Part shown: positions 1 to 6,448 of the stretch, piece by piece | How the letters are laid out: each line of letters starts with the position of its first letter | Numbering within the stretch: the first letter of the stretch is position 1 | DNA from: a bacterium | Lineage (GTDB): Bacteria > Krumholzibacteriota > Krumholzibacteria > LZORAL124-64-63 | Length of the DNA stretch: 7,840 nucleotides | Assembly (NCBI GenBank): GCA_030592025.1 | Contig: JAUUZX010000049.1 | Location: forward strand, 1 to 7,840 | Direction of reading: 5' to 3' | Made by a program: the position numbers and the translations under genes | Notes under the pieces: generated by a model | What the model was told of the DNA's origin: nothing | Seen by the model: the letters and a program-made list of their open reading frames with translations, nothing else | Database searches by the model: none

Positions 1-1
1 A

Positions 2-718
2 GAAGAGAGCCTCAGGCTGGAAAAGATCCAGAAGATGTACCTGGATGAAAGCCTGGCGGGAGCCAATGAACAGTACCACCTTTTCTTGAGGGCCAGGATG
101 ATCCCTGAAGAAGGAGGACGGTCCGCCCTGGAACTCGGATGCGGCAAAGGATTGTGGACTGAAAGACTGTGCGCCCTCTATGACGAAGTGGACGTGGTGG
201 ATGGATCCCGGCACCTCCTGGAAAACGTGCAACAGAGTCATGCGGAAAACCGGGCGAGGCTTCGTACCCACTGCTCCCTGATCGAGGAGTTTTCCTCCAC
301 GAAGCGATGGCACCATGTCAACATGACCTTCCTGCTCGAGCATGTGGAAGACCCGGTCGACCTTCTCAAGGGGCTGAAGAAATTCATGGGAAAGGACTCG
401 GTCCTGTTCATCGCCGTTCCCAATGCTCTCTCCGTCCATCGGGTGGTCGCCCTGAGAATGGGCCTCATCCAGAGCGTCGATGAATTGTCGGACAACGACC
501 GGAAGGTAGGCCACAGAAGGGTCTACACGCCCGAACTCCTCCATGACCAGGTTGTTTCAGCGGGGTTCAAGATCGAGGAAGAGATGAATGTCGGCCTGAA
601 GCCGGTGACTCTGAAACAGATGGAAACCTGGTCCGTGGAAATGGTGTGGGCTTGTTGCGCTTCAGGTGACCTCTGCCCGGGAAACTCCGCCTACCTCGGC
701 ATGAGAGCATCCCTTTAG
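2..718 (+). CDS. Class I SAM-dependent methyltransferase, 5'-truncated by the window edge
   Basis: The reading frame is open from base 2; an ATG at 35 gives 227 residues but has no clear ribosome binding site, so the true start probably lies outside the window. Numbering from that ATG, residues 32-39 (LELGCGKG) are the glycine-rich SAM-binding motif I. D56 in the VVDGS segment is the expected acidic residue after strand 2. FLLEHVEDP (99-107) is the post-motif typical of Methyltransf_11/23 proteins, and VPN (128-130) follows strand 5. A C-terminal GHRRVYTPELL block (159-169) precedes a helix ending in GF. The fold assignment is firm; the acceptor is not identifiable. Related proteins often act on sugars, lipids or small metabolites in surface-polysaccharide clusters. 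That role here is inference, since no upstream gene is visible. The stop codon overlaps the stop of a short leftward fragment. Confidence 0.85.
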   Translation, partial: EESLRLEKIQKMYLDESLAGANEQYHLFLRARMIPEEGGRSALELGCGKGLWTERLCALYDEVDVVDGSRHLLENVQQSHAENRARLRTHCSLIEEFSSTKRWHHVNMTFLLEHVEDPVDLLKGLKKFMGKDSVLFIAVPNALSVHRVVALRMGLIQSVDELSDNDRKVGHRRVYTPELLHDQVVSAGFKIEEEMNVGLKPVTLKQMETWSVEMVWACCASGDLCPGNSAYLGMRASL

Positions 719-870
719 CGGCAACTCCCCTCAACCCGCACTCCCCGGCGTGGCCGACCAACGGGTCGTTCCCAGATCCACTCCTCGCCGAAGGGGTAAA
801 CGGTGGCGATGAAGCCCACGGTGCGGATGCCGTTGACACCATCGACCTTCGGCATGTAGATCGTGCTCAC
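715..870 (-). pseudogene. Short leftward coding fragment, probable gene remnant of unknown function
   Basis: A 51-codon frame runs from a GTG at 870 to TAA at 715. Its first ~37 residues look protein-like (IYMPKVDGVNGIRTVGFIA, then VYPFGEEWIWERP). Those codons show strong G/C preference at the third position, as in the genuine genes of this window. The remaining residues (about 38-51) are Arg/Gly-rich and look like read-through of non-coding DNA. An in-frame TGA lies two codons upstream of the GTG and no good ribosome binding site is seen. The simplest reading is a piece of a larger gene left by rearrangement, with a junction near 760. I do not recognise the family. A small intact gene or a chance frame remain possible. 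Confidence 0.3.
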
Positions 871-908
871 CGTGCGTCAAGGATCCAGTGCCGGTTGGCC
901 TGGCCGAA

Positions 909-926
909 GGCCCCTGTCAAGGGGCC
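909..926. repeat. Perfect 7-bp hairpin with 4-nt loop
   Basis: GGCCCCT (909-915), loop GTCA, then AGGGGCC (920-926). The stem is fully GC except for the closing T-A pair. No T-run follows on either strand, so it is not a standard intrinsic terminator. Its role is unknown; it lies in the gene-poor stretch, 39 bp past the start of the leftward fragment. Confidence 0.4.
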
Positions 927-1336
927 CACGGGAGGTTGAGAGGTGGGGCCGCGGGTCGATATCGATTCAGCGATAGGTGTCGGGAGACGAAAAGGCAATC
1001 TGCTAACGAATCGACCCCACCAATTCATGGGTCTAGCCAGACTGGCCATGCGCCAAGCCGAACTGGGGCGGGCTGCCTCGACGGGATTCATCCCCCACGG
1101 AAATCCCCTGTGCCAAGGCAACCCTGGAACCCGACGGTCCCTCGCCAGACCGCCGGCTCCTACCCCCAGCCGATCACGCCGCGCGTCCCGAGTCGCGATG
1201 GACACGCGATCGCGCCGGCGGGCGCATAGTAAGACAATGCCGGAGGTCCCCTTTTGGATGCATCGGGAGGAAAGATTTTTCACTTTTTTTGGACGGGTGC
1301 CCTTGCGGGCCGAGGCGAGATGGTCCAAAATCGCCT

Positions 1337-1354
1337 TGGCGCACCATCGCGCCA
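1337..1354. repeat. Perfect 6-bp hairpin upstream of the small peptide gene
   Basis: TGGCGC (1337-1342), loop ACCATC, GCGCCA (1349-1354). It ends about 60 bases before the ATG at 1416, so it could lie in the 5' leader of that gene or form an operator-like palindrome. There is no T-run. Functional meaning is inference only, and a 6-bp GC stem can arise by chance in DNA of this composition. Confidence 0.25.
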
Positions 1355-1400
1355 CTGAATTCGACCATGCCGGACCCTCGTCCGCGCTCATCGTCGATCC

Positions 1401-1408
1401 AGAGGGGG
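1401..1408 (+). promoter_or_regulatory. Ribosome binding site of the small Cys-cluster peptide
   Basis: AGAGGGGG lies 7 nt before the ATG at 1416, with the purine content and spacing of a functional Shine-Dalgarno sequence. It is the main reason to take the 61-codon frame as a gene rather than a chance ORF. It also argues against the overlapping open frames on the same strand, which lack one. Confidence 0.55.
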
Positions 1409-1415
1409 AACCATC

Positions 1416-1601
1416 ATGCACAAGCTTATCGATGTCGCCGAAAAGCCCGTCATCAAGCCGGGGACCGAGCCCACGCCGGACGCCGAGCCTGCGCCCCAGG
1501 AAGCTTGCAGTTGTACCTGCGGTGAATCGAACGTGCGGAATGACTATCCGGACCCGCCGCCCATGAACTCCTCTGCGAGTTTCACAGCGGATACAGCCTA
1601 G
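1416..1601 (+). CDS. Small Cys-cluster peptide, candidate RiPP precursor
   Basis: This 61-residue peptide has a short N-terminal segment (MHKLIDVAEKPVIKPG), a Pro/Glu/Ala-rich linker (about 15-29) and a compact cluster C31-S-C33-T-C35-G. A polar tail follows (RNDYPDPPP, then a Ser/Thr-rich end). There is no signal peptide or membrane segment. Alternating Cys with Ser/Thr/Gly after an acidic leader is the layout expected of a substrate for a radical SAM thioether-forming enzyme such as those for sactipeptides and ranthipeptides. A radical SAM/SPASM peptide maturase is encoded at 3116-4540. The two genes are on opposite strands with the sigma/anti-sigma pair between them, so the link is inferred. 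The gene converges on the anti-sigma gene and their stop codons overlap (1598-1601). I do not recognise the sequence. A metal-binding peptide or a chance ORF are the alternatives. Confidence 0.5.
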   Translation: MHKLIDVAEKPVIKPGTEPTPDAEPAPQEACSCTCGESNVRNDYPDPPPMNSSASFTADTA

Positions 1602-2317
1602 TCCGGAAGGACCGCCTGCCAGTAGATCACCTCGCCCCAGCCGGGGCGGGTGTCCGTCCATTTGTGGAAGACGTAGTCCTGACCGTCGACGCGCCTGATT
1701 TCGTCGGGCAGAGGCGGCGCCAGGCCTTCGTCGATGCGGTCCATCATCGGCATGAGCAATTGGGCGAAGAAATCGTTGCCGCGCTGAACCTGGGCCTCGC
1801 TACGGTTCTCGGGGAAAAAATTGTTGTAGACATAATACTCGCCGTCCACCTCTACACTGTGATCGACTATGAAAAAGGTCTCCCCATCCAGGGTGTAGCC
1901 GGTGACCCGGACGATCTTTTTGGCGTCGGCCATCACCGTCTCATGCACCCTTTCGACCACATTGATCCGTTCCTCCATGGACAAGGATGGATTTCGAGGA
2001 CTGCCATAGTGGTCCTTGGTGAACGTCGTTTCGAATCTGGACCTGGAAGACTCGCCTTGTTCGCGAAGCTGCACGGAGAAGCCATCGCTGCCCACATCGG
2101 TCTGAAACCCGACCAGGGAGACGACGAGGACGACGCAGGCCGCGGCCCCCACGGCCCAGTTGCGACGGCGACGGCGGCGTCGTGCAAAACCCGCCTCGAG
2201 TTGCCGGCGCAAAGCCGTGTCGGCGTCCGCCGGCAGGGACAACCCTTCACCGTGGGCCCGCCCGGTCTCCCTCAACAGGTTTTCTAAATGTTGGTCCTGT
2301 CGGTCGGAACCACTCAT
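1598..2317 (-). CDS. Putative membrane-anchored anti-sigma factor
   Basis: This 239-residue protein starts at the ATG at 2317, whose ATGA overlaps the TGA of the sigma gene, with GGAGAGG 5 nt upstream. A longer frame starting at 2383 lies inside the sigma gene and is not favoured. Residues 1-45 form a short, partly helical cytoplasmic segment. A run of seven Arg (46-52) precedes one membrane span (about 54-71, AVGAAACVVLVVSLVGF), as expected for an N-in topology. Residues ~75-239 form an extracytoplasmic domain with alternating aromatic/charged strands (DGETFFIVDHSVEVDGEYYVY). The operon position argues for sigma sequestration. The classical HxxxCxxC zinc anti-sigma motif is absent, so the cytoplasmic part would be an atypical anti-sigma domain. 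I do not recognise the outer domain. It could sense an envelope signal, by analogy with other ECF partners. Confidence 0.65.
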   Translation of the reverse strand: MSGSDRQDQHLENLLRETGRAHGEGLSLPADADTALRRQLEAGFARRRRRRRNWAVGAAACVVLVVSLVGFQTDVGSDGFSVQLREQGESSRSRFETTFTKDHYGSPRNPSLSMEERINVVERVHETVMADAKKIVRVTGYTLDGETFFIVDHSVEVDGEYYVYNNFFPENRSEAQVQRGNDFFAQLLMPMMDRIDEGLAPPLPDEIRRVDGQDYVFHKWTDTRPGWGEVIYWQAVLPD

Positions 2318-2910
2318 GACATCCTCTCCCCGTTCCCCCCGGCGGCCGGTTCTGAATCCCGCCGCTCCTTGATCTCGATCCACAGTTTCCTTCGGCCCCG
2401 CACCAGTCGGGACTTCACGGTCCCTTCGGGCATGCCGACGATGGCCGCCACCTCGGCCGTCGTGTGCTCCATCCAGTAGTGGAGGAGGAAGATCGTTCTG
2501 TTGGCGTCGTCCAGCACCGAAAGGCTCTCGTAGACGACGCGGTGCTCCTCTTCCATCACCAGGTTGTCGAGCGCGCTCGGCGCGCCATCCGGCAGCACCG
2601 CCACGCTCTCCAGAGGCACGGTCTCGTTACGCCCGGCGGCGCGGTGGTGCTGCCGGACGAGGTTCAGGGCGATCCTGAAGAGCCAGGCCCCGAAGGGCAA
2701 GCCCTGCCACCTGAACTTCCACAGCCGTTCCTGGGCCAGCAGGAAGGTCTCGGCCGTGAGATCCCGGGCAACATCCTCGTCCCGGGTCTTCAGCAGGAGG
2801 AAACGGTAGATCCCGTCGCGATACTTCTCATAGAAAACCAGAAAACGTTCCGGATCGACCCTGGCCCTCTCGAGCCAGTTCTTCTCCGTCGACAGTTCCC
2901 GGTCAGACAT
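2314..2910 (-). CDS. ECF-type RNA polymerase sigma factor
   Basis: This 198-residue protein has the size and two-domain layout of the ECF (group 4) sigma factors. Region 2 spans about residues 22-92: FLVFYEKYRDGIYRFLL, then DEDVARDLTAETFLLA, the conserved D-L-T-x-E-T-F core-binding segment, then PFGAWLFRIALN and the basic end of region 2.4. Region 4 spans about 126-176 with a helix-turn-helix at 149-170 (TTAEVAAIVGMPEGTVKSR), the -35 recognition helix. A linker of about 30 residues separates them, and there is no region 1 or 3. GGAG lies 6 nt before the ATG. It directs RNA polymerase to a set of promoters that cannot be identified here; the coupled downstream gene is its likely membrane-bound regulator. 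A sigma70-like promoter lies about 115 bp upstream. No ECF-style GGAAC/CGTC pair suggesting autoregulation was found at the right distance. Confidence 0.92.
   Translation of the reverse strand: MSDRELSTEKNWLERARVDPERFLVFYEKYRDGIYRFLLLKTRDEDVARDLTAETFLLAQERLWKFRWQGLPFGAWLFRIALNLVRQHHRAAGRNETVPLESVAVLPDGAPSALDNLVMEEEHRVVYESLSVLDDANRTIFLLHYWMEHTTAEVAAIVGMPEGTVKSRLVRGRRKLWIEIKERRDSEPAAGGNGERMS
2323..2329 (-). promoter_or_regulatory. Ribosome binding site that fixes the anti-sigma start
   Basis: GGAGAGG on the minus strand lies 5 nt before the ATG at 2317 and inside the last codons of the sigma gene. With the ATGA stop/start overlap it indicates translational coupling, so the two proteins are probably made in matched amounts. 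Confidence 0.6.
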
Positions 2911-3026
2911 CGTCTGCTCCGGGGTGTCCGTTCCTTCCTACCATCTATAATATCCATTTCAAGTGGTTTTGGACTCACTCGCGGCGCCGTTTTTTCAGCC
3001 ACTACCGCGTTGAAAATCCCCAACTT

Positions 3027-3055
3027 TTTATATGACAATAACCTACGCTCAACAA
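3027..3055 (-). promoter_or_regulatory. Sigma70-type promoter upstream of the sigma/anti-sigma operon
   Basis: On the minus strand, TTGTTG (3055-3050) and TATAAA (3032-3027) are separated by exactly 17 bp. The site lies in a locally AT-rich patch in otherwise GC-rich DNA. It points toward the sigma gene and would give a leader of about 110 nt before the ATG at 2910. The same AT-rich patch follows the stop of the maturase gene, so the sigma operon is probably transcribed independently of that gene. Confidence 0.5.
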
Positions 3056-3059
3056 AATC

Positions 3060-3100
3060 ACTGTTGGAGTTTATCAGCACGGCGATTCGATGACAACAGT
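3060..3100. repeat. 7-bp inverted repeat after the maturase gene
   Basis: ACTGTTG (3060-3066) and CAACAGT (3094-3100) are perfect inverted copies separated by 27 bp. They lie just past the maturase stop codon and directly upstream of the sigma promoter -35 box. A regulator-binding palindrome or a weak mRNA 3' structure are both possible. There is no T-run and the spacer is long, so chance cannot be excluded. Confidence 0.25.
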
Positions 3101-3115
3101 CGCGGGCGATTCAGA

Positions 3116-4540
3116 TCAAGATACGGTGCTGCCCTCGAGGAACGCCAACGCGTCGGGACCGCGGGTCGCGAGTTCCACGTGGAGCCTCAAGGTGGCCTCG
3201 ACGCGGCGCCGCACGGCCGCGCACGCCGTCTCGGGGATCTCACCAGAGCGGGCCGGGCTGACGAAGCAGAGATCGCACAGGCGCACGGCCCAGCAGGTAC
3301 GGCACCGGGGGGCGACCTGGTCGTGGAACGCCCGCTCGAGGTCGGCGGCTTTCGCCGGGTCAACGCCGGATCCTATCTCACCCAGAACAAGGCCCGTGCC
3401 CACGCGCTCGCAGGGTTGCAGTTGGCCGTCGGCACGCACGTGCAGCTTGCGCCCCCCCGGCCGGCAGCAACCGCCGGGCACGAGCGGACCCATGAGGGGG
3501 CCGCGGCGTCGGTGGTGGAAGCGGATGAGGCTCCCATCGAAGAGGCTGAGCAGGACGGGACTTGCCTCGTCGTGCCGGCCCTCGGCGCACGCCCGGACGT
3601 AGCGACCTCGAGCCGCTGCCATCTCCTCGGCGAGGCGCGGCGCGTGGGCCGCCGTGGCCTCGGCGAGGTCCGTGCCCTCCAGGTCGGCCGTCAGGACCCG
3701 GACATGGGGCGGCATGGCAACGCCGAACTCCTCGTAGGGCGAAAATTCGCGAAAGAAGCCCTCTATGTGCTCAAGATCGTAGGGCGGCGCGAGGACCGCC
3801 ACGAAGGCCAGACGGTGGGCCGCATACCGATCCAGCGCCAGGACCCGGCGCACTCCTTCCAGCACCGCGGCATGACCACATCGATGGCGATCGTGGACCT
3901 CGGCCGGGCCGTCGAGGCTGATCTGCAGGGACACTTCGTGCTCGACGACGAAGCGGGCGACCTCATCGTCGATGAGCGTGCCGTTGGTGTCGATGATGAA
4001 GCGGAGGCGCGGCCAGTCGGTGCGGGCGCGGGCATCCTCCACCAACTCGCGGATCAGGTCGAACCGCAAGAGAGGTTCTCCGCCGTAGAACGAGACCGTC
4101 GGCGAAGGGGGCGGCGGGTCAGCTTCCGCCAAGGAGCGGATCGCGGCGATAGCCGTCCCGCGGGACATGTGGACGTCCCCGTGAGGCCGCTCACCCACCC
4201 GGCCGACCGTGTGGGGGCAGTAGGCGCAGCGCAGGTTGCATTGCTCGGTCAGCGAGAGGGTGAGGTGGCCGGGGACCGCCGGCGCGCGCTCAATGTCGCA
4301 GGCCGCGATGAGTTCGGGCCACCCGTCGCGGAAGATGCCCTCCTCCCTCTGGGCCGTGTACAGTTCCCGGCGGGCGCGCGCGACAGCCGCGGCACCGTGG
4401 CGGGCATCGCCGTCCGCGGAGAGCAGGGCGGCCAGCACCGGGTCGACCCGGTAGATCTCGTTGGTGGCGACGTCGTAGGCGCAGGTCCCGCCGGCTGCGT
4501 TGAAGACGTGGCAGGCGAGGGGCGAGGGCTTGGACGTCAT
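3116..4540 (-). CDS. Radical SAM/SPASM peptide maturase
   Basis: This 474-residue protein contains the radical SAM cluster motif C101-NLR-C105-AY-C108, preceded by LTLSLTEQ as in peptide-modifying members. It also has FYGGEPLL (151-158), the SAM-contacting GGE motif, and IDTNGTL and LQISLDGP strands of the partial TIM barrel. The C-terminal part carries a SPASM/twitch-type set of Cys: C358/C359, C377, C413, C416, C422, C425 and C440, including CRTCWAVRLCDLC. These would hold auxiliary Fe-S clusters. The N-terminal ~80 residues (CHVFNAAGGTCAYDVATNEIY) resemble the peptide-binding start of ranthipeptide/SCIFF-like maturases. The likely reaction is SAM-dependent radical modification of a ribosomal peptide, such as a thioether link from Cys. 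This is inferred from the family; the exact subfamily is uncertain. A short G-rich stretch (GGGGGGTAG) precedes the ATG, a weak ribosome site. It is divergent from the phosphoesterase gene. The best candidate substrate nearby is the 61-residue Cys-cluster peptide at 1416. Confidence 0.88.
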   Translation of the reverse strand: MTSKPSPLACHVFNAAGGTCAYDVATNEIYRVDPVLAALLSADGDARHGAAAVARARRELYTAQREEGIFRDGWPELIAACDIERAPAVPGHLTLSLTEQCNLRCAYCPHTVGRVGERPHGDVHMSRGTAIAAIRSLAEADPPPPSPTVSFYGGEPLLRFDLIRELVEDARARTDWPRLRFIIDTNGTLIDDEVARFVVEHEVSLQISLDGPAEVHDRHRCGHAAVLEGVRRVLALDRYAAHRLAFVAVLAPPYDLEHIEGFFREFSPYEEFGVAMPPHVRVLTADLEGTDLAEATAAHAPRLAEEMAAARGRYVRACAEGRHDEASPVLLSLFDGSLIRFHHRRRGPLMGPLVPGGCCRPGGRKLHVRADGQLQPCERVGTGLVLGEIGSGVDPAKAADLERAFHDQVAPRCRTCWAVRLCDLCFVSPARSGEIPETACAAVRRRVEATLRLHVELATRGPDALAFLEGSTVS

Positions 4541-4640
4541 GGTTCTGGCTACCCCCCTGTGATCACCGTCATCGGTCGGGGGCGATCATGACCTAGACCT
4601 TCGGCGGTGTCGAGTTCGACGGCACAGCGTCCTCCAGGTG

Positions 4641-4649
4641 TGCCATAAT
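4641..4649 (+). promoter_or_regulatory. Extended -10 element of the phosphoesterase gene
   Basis: TGCCATAAT matches the TGn-extended -10 pattern (CATAAT at 4644-4649). The 17-bp-distant -35 position reads GGCACA, matching only the last three bases of the consensus, which is common when an extended -10 is present. Transcription would start near 4656, giving a leader of about 34 nt that carries the GAGGAG ribosome binding site at 4675-4680. Confidence 0.4.
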
Positions 4650-4689
4650 CGCCGGACATCCATCGCCACCTCCCGAGGAGCTCCCGACC

Positions 4690-6426
4690 ATGCGCACCTT
4701 CCTGCCCGTCGCCCTGTTCATTCTCCTGGCGACGGCGTCCTTTGGGGCCGCGCCCTCCCTGGGCCAGACCTGGGCCCTGGGCGACGCCCTGACGACCATC
4801 CAGCGGCCGCTGCCCAACATCCCGAGCTTCGTCATGGTGGGCGACCATCTGCACGTGACCTGCGTGGCCCCGTCGAACACGACGGACTGGACCGTGCATC
4901 TGGAGCGCGGCGGGTTGGACATCCCCGTGACGGTGACCGGCGCGGACTGGGACCCACAGACCCTGTTGTGGACCGTGAGCGGCCCCATGCCCGTGGTCCC
5001 CATCTTCGACGTGTACGACCTGCACGTGACCGCCTCGAACGGCATCGACGACATGGCACGCCACGCGGTGCGGCCCTTTTCCACCTTCCCCGACGACTTC
5101 TACTTCATCCACGTCACCGACACCCACCTGCCCACGAACCTCTACTGGGACCAGGAAGGCTCCCGGGCCGACAGCTCGTCCACGGTGGACCTGCGGGAAA
5201 TCTGCCACGACGTGAACGTCATCAACCCGGCCTTCGTCCTGCTCACGGGCGACTACGTCAACGAGGGCGAGTGCGAGGACTACCTCGACCTGCGCTACTA
5301 CAGCCGGGCCCAACGCCAACTCTACGAGTTCGACGTGCCGGTCTTCCTGACCTCGGGCAACCACGACCTCGGCGGCTGGGACGACACCCCGCCCAACCAG
5401 GGCACCGCCCGCCGCGACTGGTGGCGCTTCTTCGGCTGGAAGATCCTCGACGACCCACCGGCGGTCCTGCCCTGGCGCTCCCAGGACTACAGCTTCGACT
5501 ACGGGCGGGTCCACTTCATCGGCCTTGAGGCCTACCTCAACTACGACAGCTGGCGCTACCCCATCTACGGCGGCGAGAGCTTCACCGACAGCCAGATCGC
5601 CTGGCTCGAGCAGGACCTGGCCGCCGCCGCCGACGCCCACGCCCGCGTGCTCTTCTACCACCGCGACTTCCAGGACGAGTTGGACCTCGCGGCGCTGAAC
5701 GCCGACATGGCCCTGTCGGGTCACACCCACCGGGACACCGACGACCACACCGCCCCCTACGACATCTCCACCAACAACGCCTGCCGGGGCGAACGGTCGT
5801 TCCGCCTCATCCGCTGGGAGAACGGCGCCCTCGACCCCCGCCCCACCCTCAATGCGGGGGCCGGTGGCCAGCTCCTGACGACGGACTTCATCCCCGCCAA
5901 CGACGGCACCCACGATTTCGTGACCGTCACCATCGACAACAGCCACCCCGAGCGCTTCCAGGACGGCCAGGTGCAGGTGCTCATGCCCATCGCGTCGGGT
6001 TACGTGGCCACCGGCGGCGGCGTGACCCAGGTGGACGCTACCGGTTCGGTGGCGGTGTGCTACGTCGATGTGGACATCCCCGCGAGCGGCCTGACGACCG
6101 TGACCGTGGAGGCCCAGCACAGCGCGTCGGCGGACCTGCCCGGGGCCGACGGCCCGCGCCTCACCGGGGTCGTCCCCAACCCCTTCAACCCCTCCACGAG
6201 GATCGGCTACCACCTGTCCGCCCCGGCCCATGTCCGTTTGTCGATCTTCGACCTGCGGGGCCGCGAACTGGCCGTGCTCGTGGACGGCCACCGCGATGCC
6301 GGTGATCACGGGGAGAACTGGGGAGCCCGGGGCACGGACGGGACGGCACTGCCGTCGGGCTTGTATCTGGTGGGGTTCCGGGTGGACGGGTACAGCGAGG
6401 CGAGGAAGATCCTGTTGATGAAGTAG
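4690..6426 (+). CDS. Secreted calcineurin-like metallophosphoesterase with C-terminal sorting domain
   Basis: This 578-residue protein starts with a signal peptide (MRTFLPVALFILLATASFGA, cleavage near residue 20-26). GAGGAG lies 9 nt before the ATG. A beta-rich domain fills about 30-130. The metallophosphoesterase core (about 137-350) shows all signature blocks in order: D144-x-H146 (HVTDTHLP), GD (187-188, LLTGDYVN), GNHD (223-226), H324 (LFYHRD) and GHTH (344-347). Together they form a two-metal phosphoesterase site. A beta domain (about 400-480) and a FlgD-Ig/type IX-sorting-like end (VPNPFNPSTRIGYHL, IFDLRGRELAVL, SGLYLVGF, KILLMK) follow. It probably hydrolyses phosphomonoesters or diesters outside the inner membrane; the substrate cannot be told from the sequence. 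The C-terminal module suggests surface anchoring or release by a type IX-like route, an inference from the family. It ends 22 bp from the stop of the convergent repeat protein. Confidence 0.9.
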   Translation: MRTFLPVALFILLATASFGAAPSLGQTWALGDALTTIQRPLPNIPSFVMVGDHLHVTCVAPSNTTDWTVHLERGGLDIPVTVTGADWDPQTLLWTVSGPMPVVPIFDVYDLHVTASNGIDDMARHAVRPFSTFPDDFYFIHVTDTHLPTNLYWDQEGSRADSSSTVDLREICHDVNVINPAFVLLTGDYVNEGECEDYLDLRYYSRAQRQLYEFDVPVFLTSGNHDLGGWDDTPPNQGTARRDWWRFFGWKILDDPPAVLPWRSQDYSFDYGRVHFIGLEAYLNYDSWRYPIYGGESFTDSQIAWLEQDLAAAADAHARVLFYHRDFQDELDLAALNADMALSGHTHRDTDDHTAPYDISTNNACRGERSFRLIRWENGALDPRPTLNAGAGGQLLTTDFIPANDGTHDFVTVTIDNSHPERFQDGQVQVLMPIASGYVATGGGVTQVDATGSVAVCYVDVDIPASGLTTVTVEAQHSASADLPGADGPRLTGVVPNPFNPSTRIGYHLSAPAHVRLSIFDLRGRELAVLVDGHRDAGDHGENWGARGTDGTALPSGLYLVGFRVDGYSEARKILLMK

Positions 6427-6448
6427 AACAGACGCCGGGTAATTCGGC

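Larger units (their letters stand above)
871..1400. other. Gene-poor region without a convincing gene
   Basis: Open frames exist on both strands because of the GC content, including a 264-codon leftward one. Their translations are Arg/Pro/Gly-rich, lack any recognisable domain and have no ribosome binding site, so I treat them as non-coding. The stretch contains two short perfect hairpins (909-926 and 1337-1354) and T-runs near 1276-1290. It separates a decayed fragment from the small peptide gene and may be an old rearrangement or insertion scar. I found no terminal inverted repeats, target duplication or transposase remnant to support a named mobile element. Confidence 0.5.

Noticed and set aside
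1303..1331. TTGCGG-17-CAAAAT as a promoter for the small peptide
   Set aside because: Only about half of the consensus bases match; too weak to annotate, although the peptide must have a promoter somewhere upstream if it is real.
871..1415. Insertion sequence, integron site or CRISPR array in the gene-poor region
   Set aside because: No terminal inverted repeats, target duplication, transposase fragment or regularly spaced repeats were found.
867..1661. 264-codon leftward open frame in the gene-poor region
   Set aside because: Arg/Gly/Pro-rich translation, no domain, no ribosome binding site, and it overlaps the better-supported peptide gene.
2946..2951. Perfect TATAAT on the plus strand upstream of the sigma gene
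   Set aside because: No plus-strand gene follows for 1.7 kb and there is no matching -35 element at 17 bp, so it is probably a by-product of local AT-richness.
3032..4591. 519-codon open frame on the plus strand across the radical SAM gene
   Set aside because: It is antisense to a gene with clear catalytic motifs, its translation has no domain, and it has no ribosome binding site. High GC with strong third-position bias produces such frames.
4595..4689. Two short minus-strand frames (25 and 32 codons) upstream of the maturase as alternative precursor peptides
   Set aside because: One is Arg-rich with a single Cys, the other has one Cys and shares the CATG start of the phosphoesterase gene; neither resembles a maturase substrate.
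4549..6309. 586-codon open frame on the minus strand across the metallophosphoesterase gene
   Set aside because: The translation is Val/Gly/His-rich and repetitive, as expected for the complement of GC-biased codons. All phosphoesterase motifs are on the other strand.
6434..6448. GCCG/CGGC hairpin between the two convergent secreted-protein genes as a bidirectional terminator
   Set aside because: A 4-bp stem with a 7-nt loop and no T-run is too weak to support.
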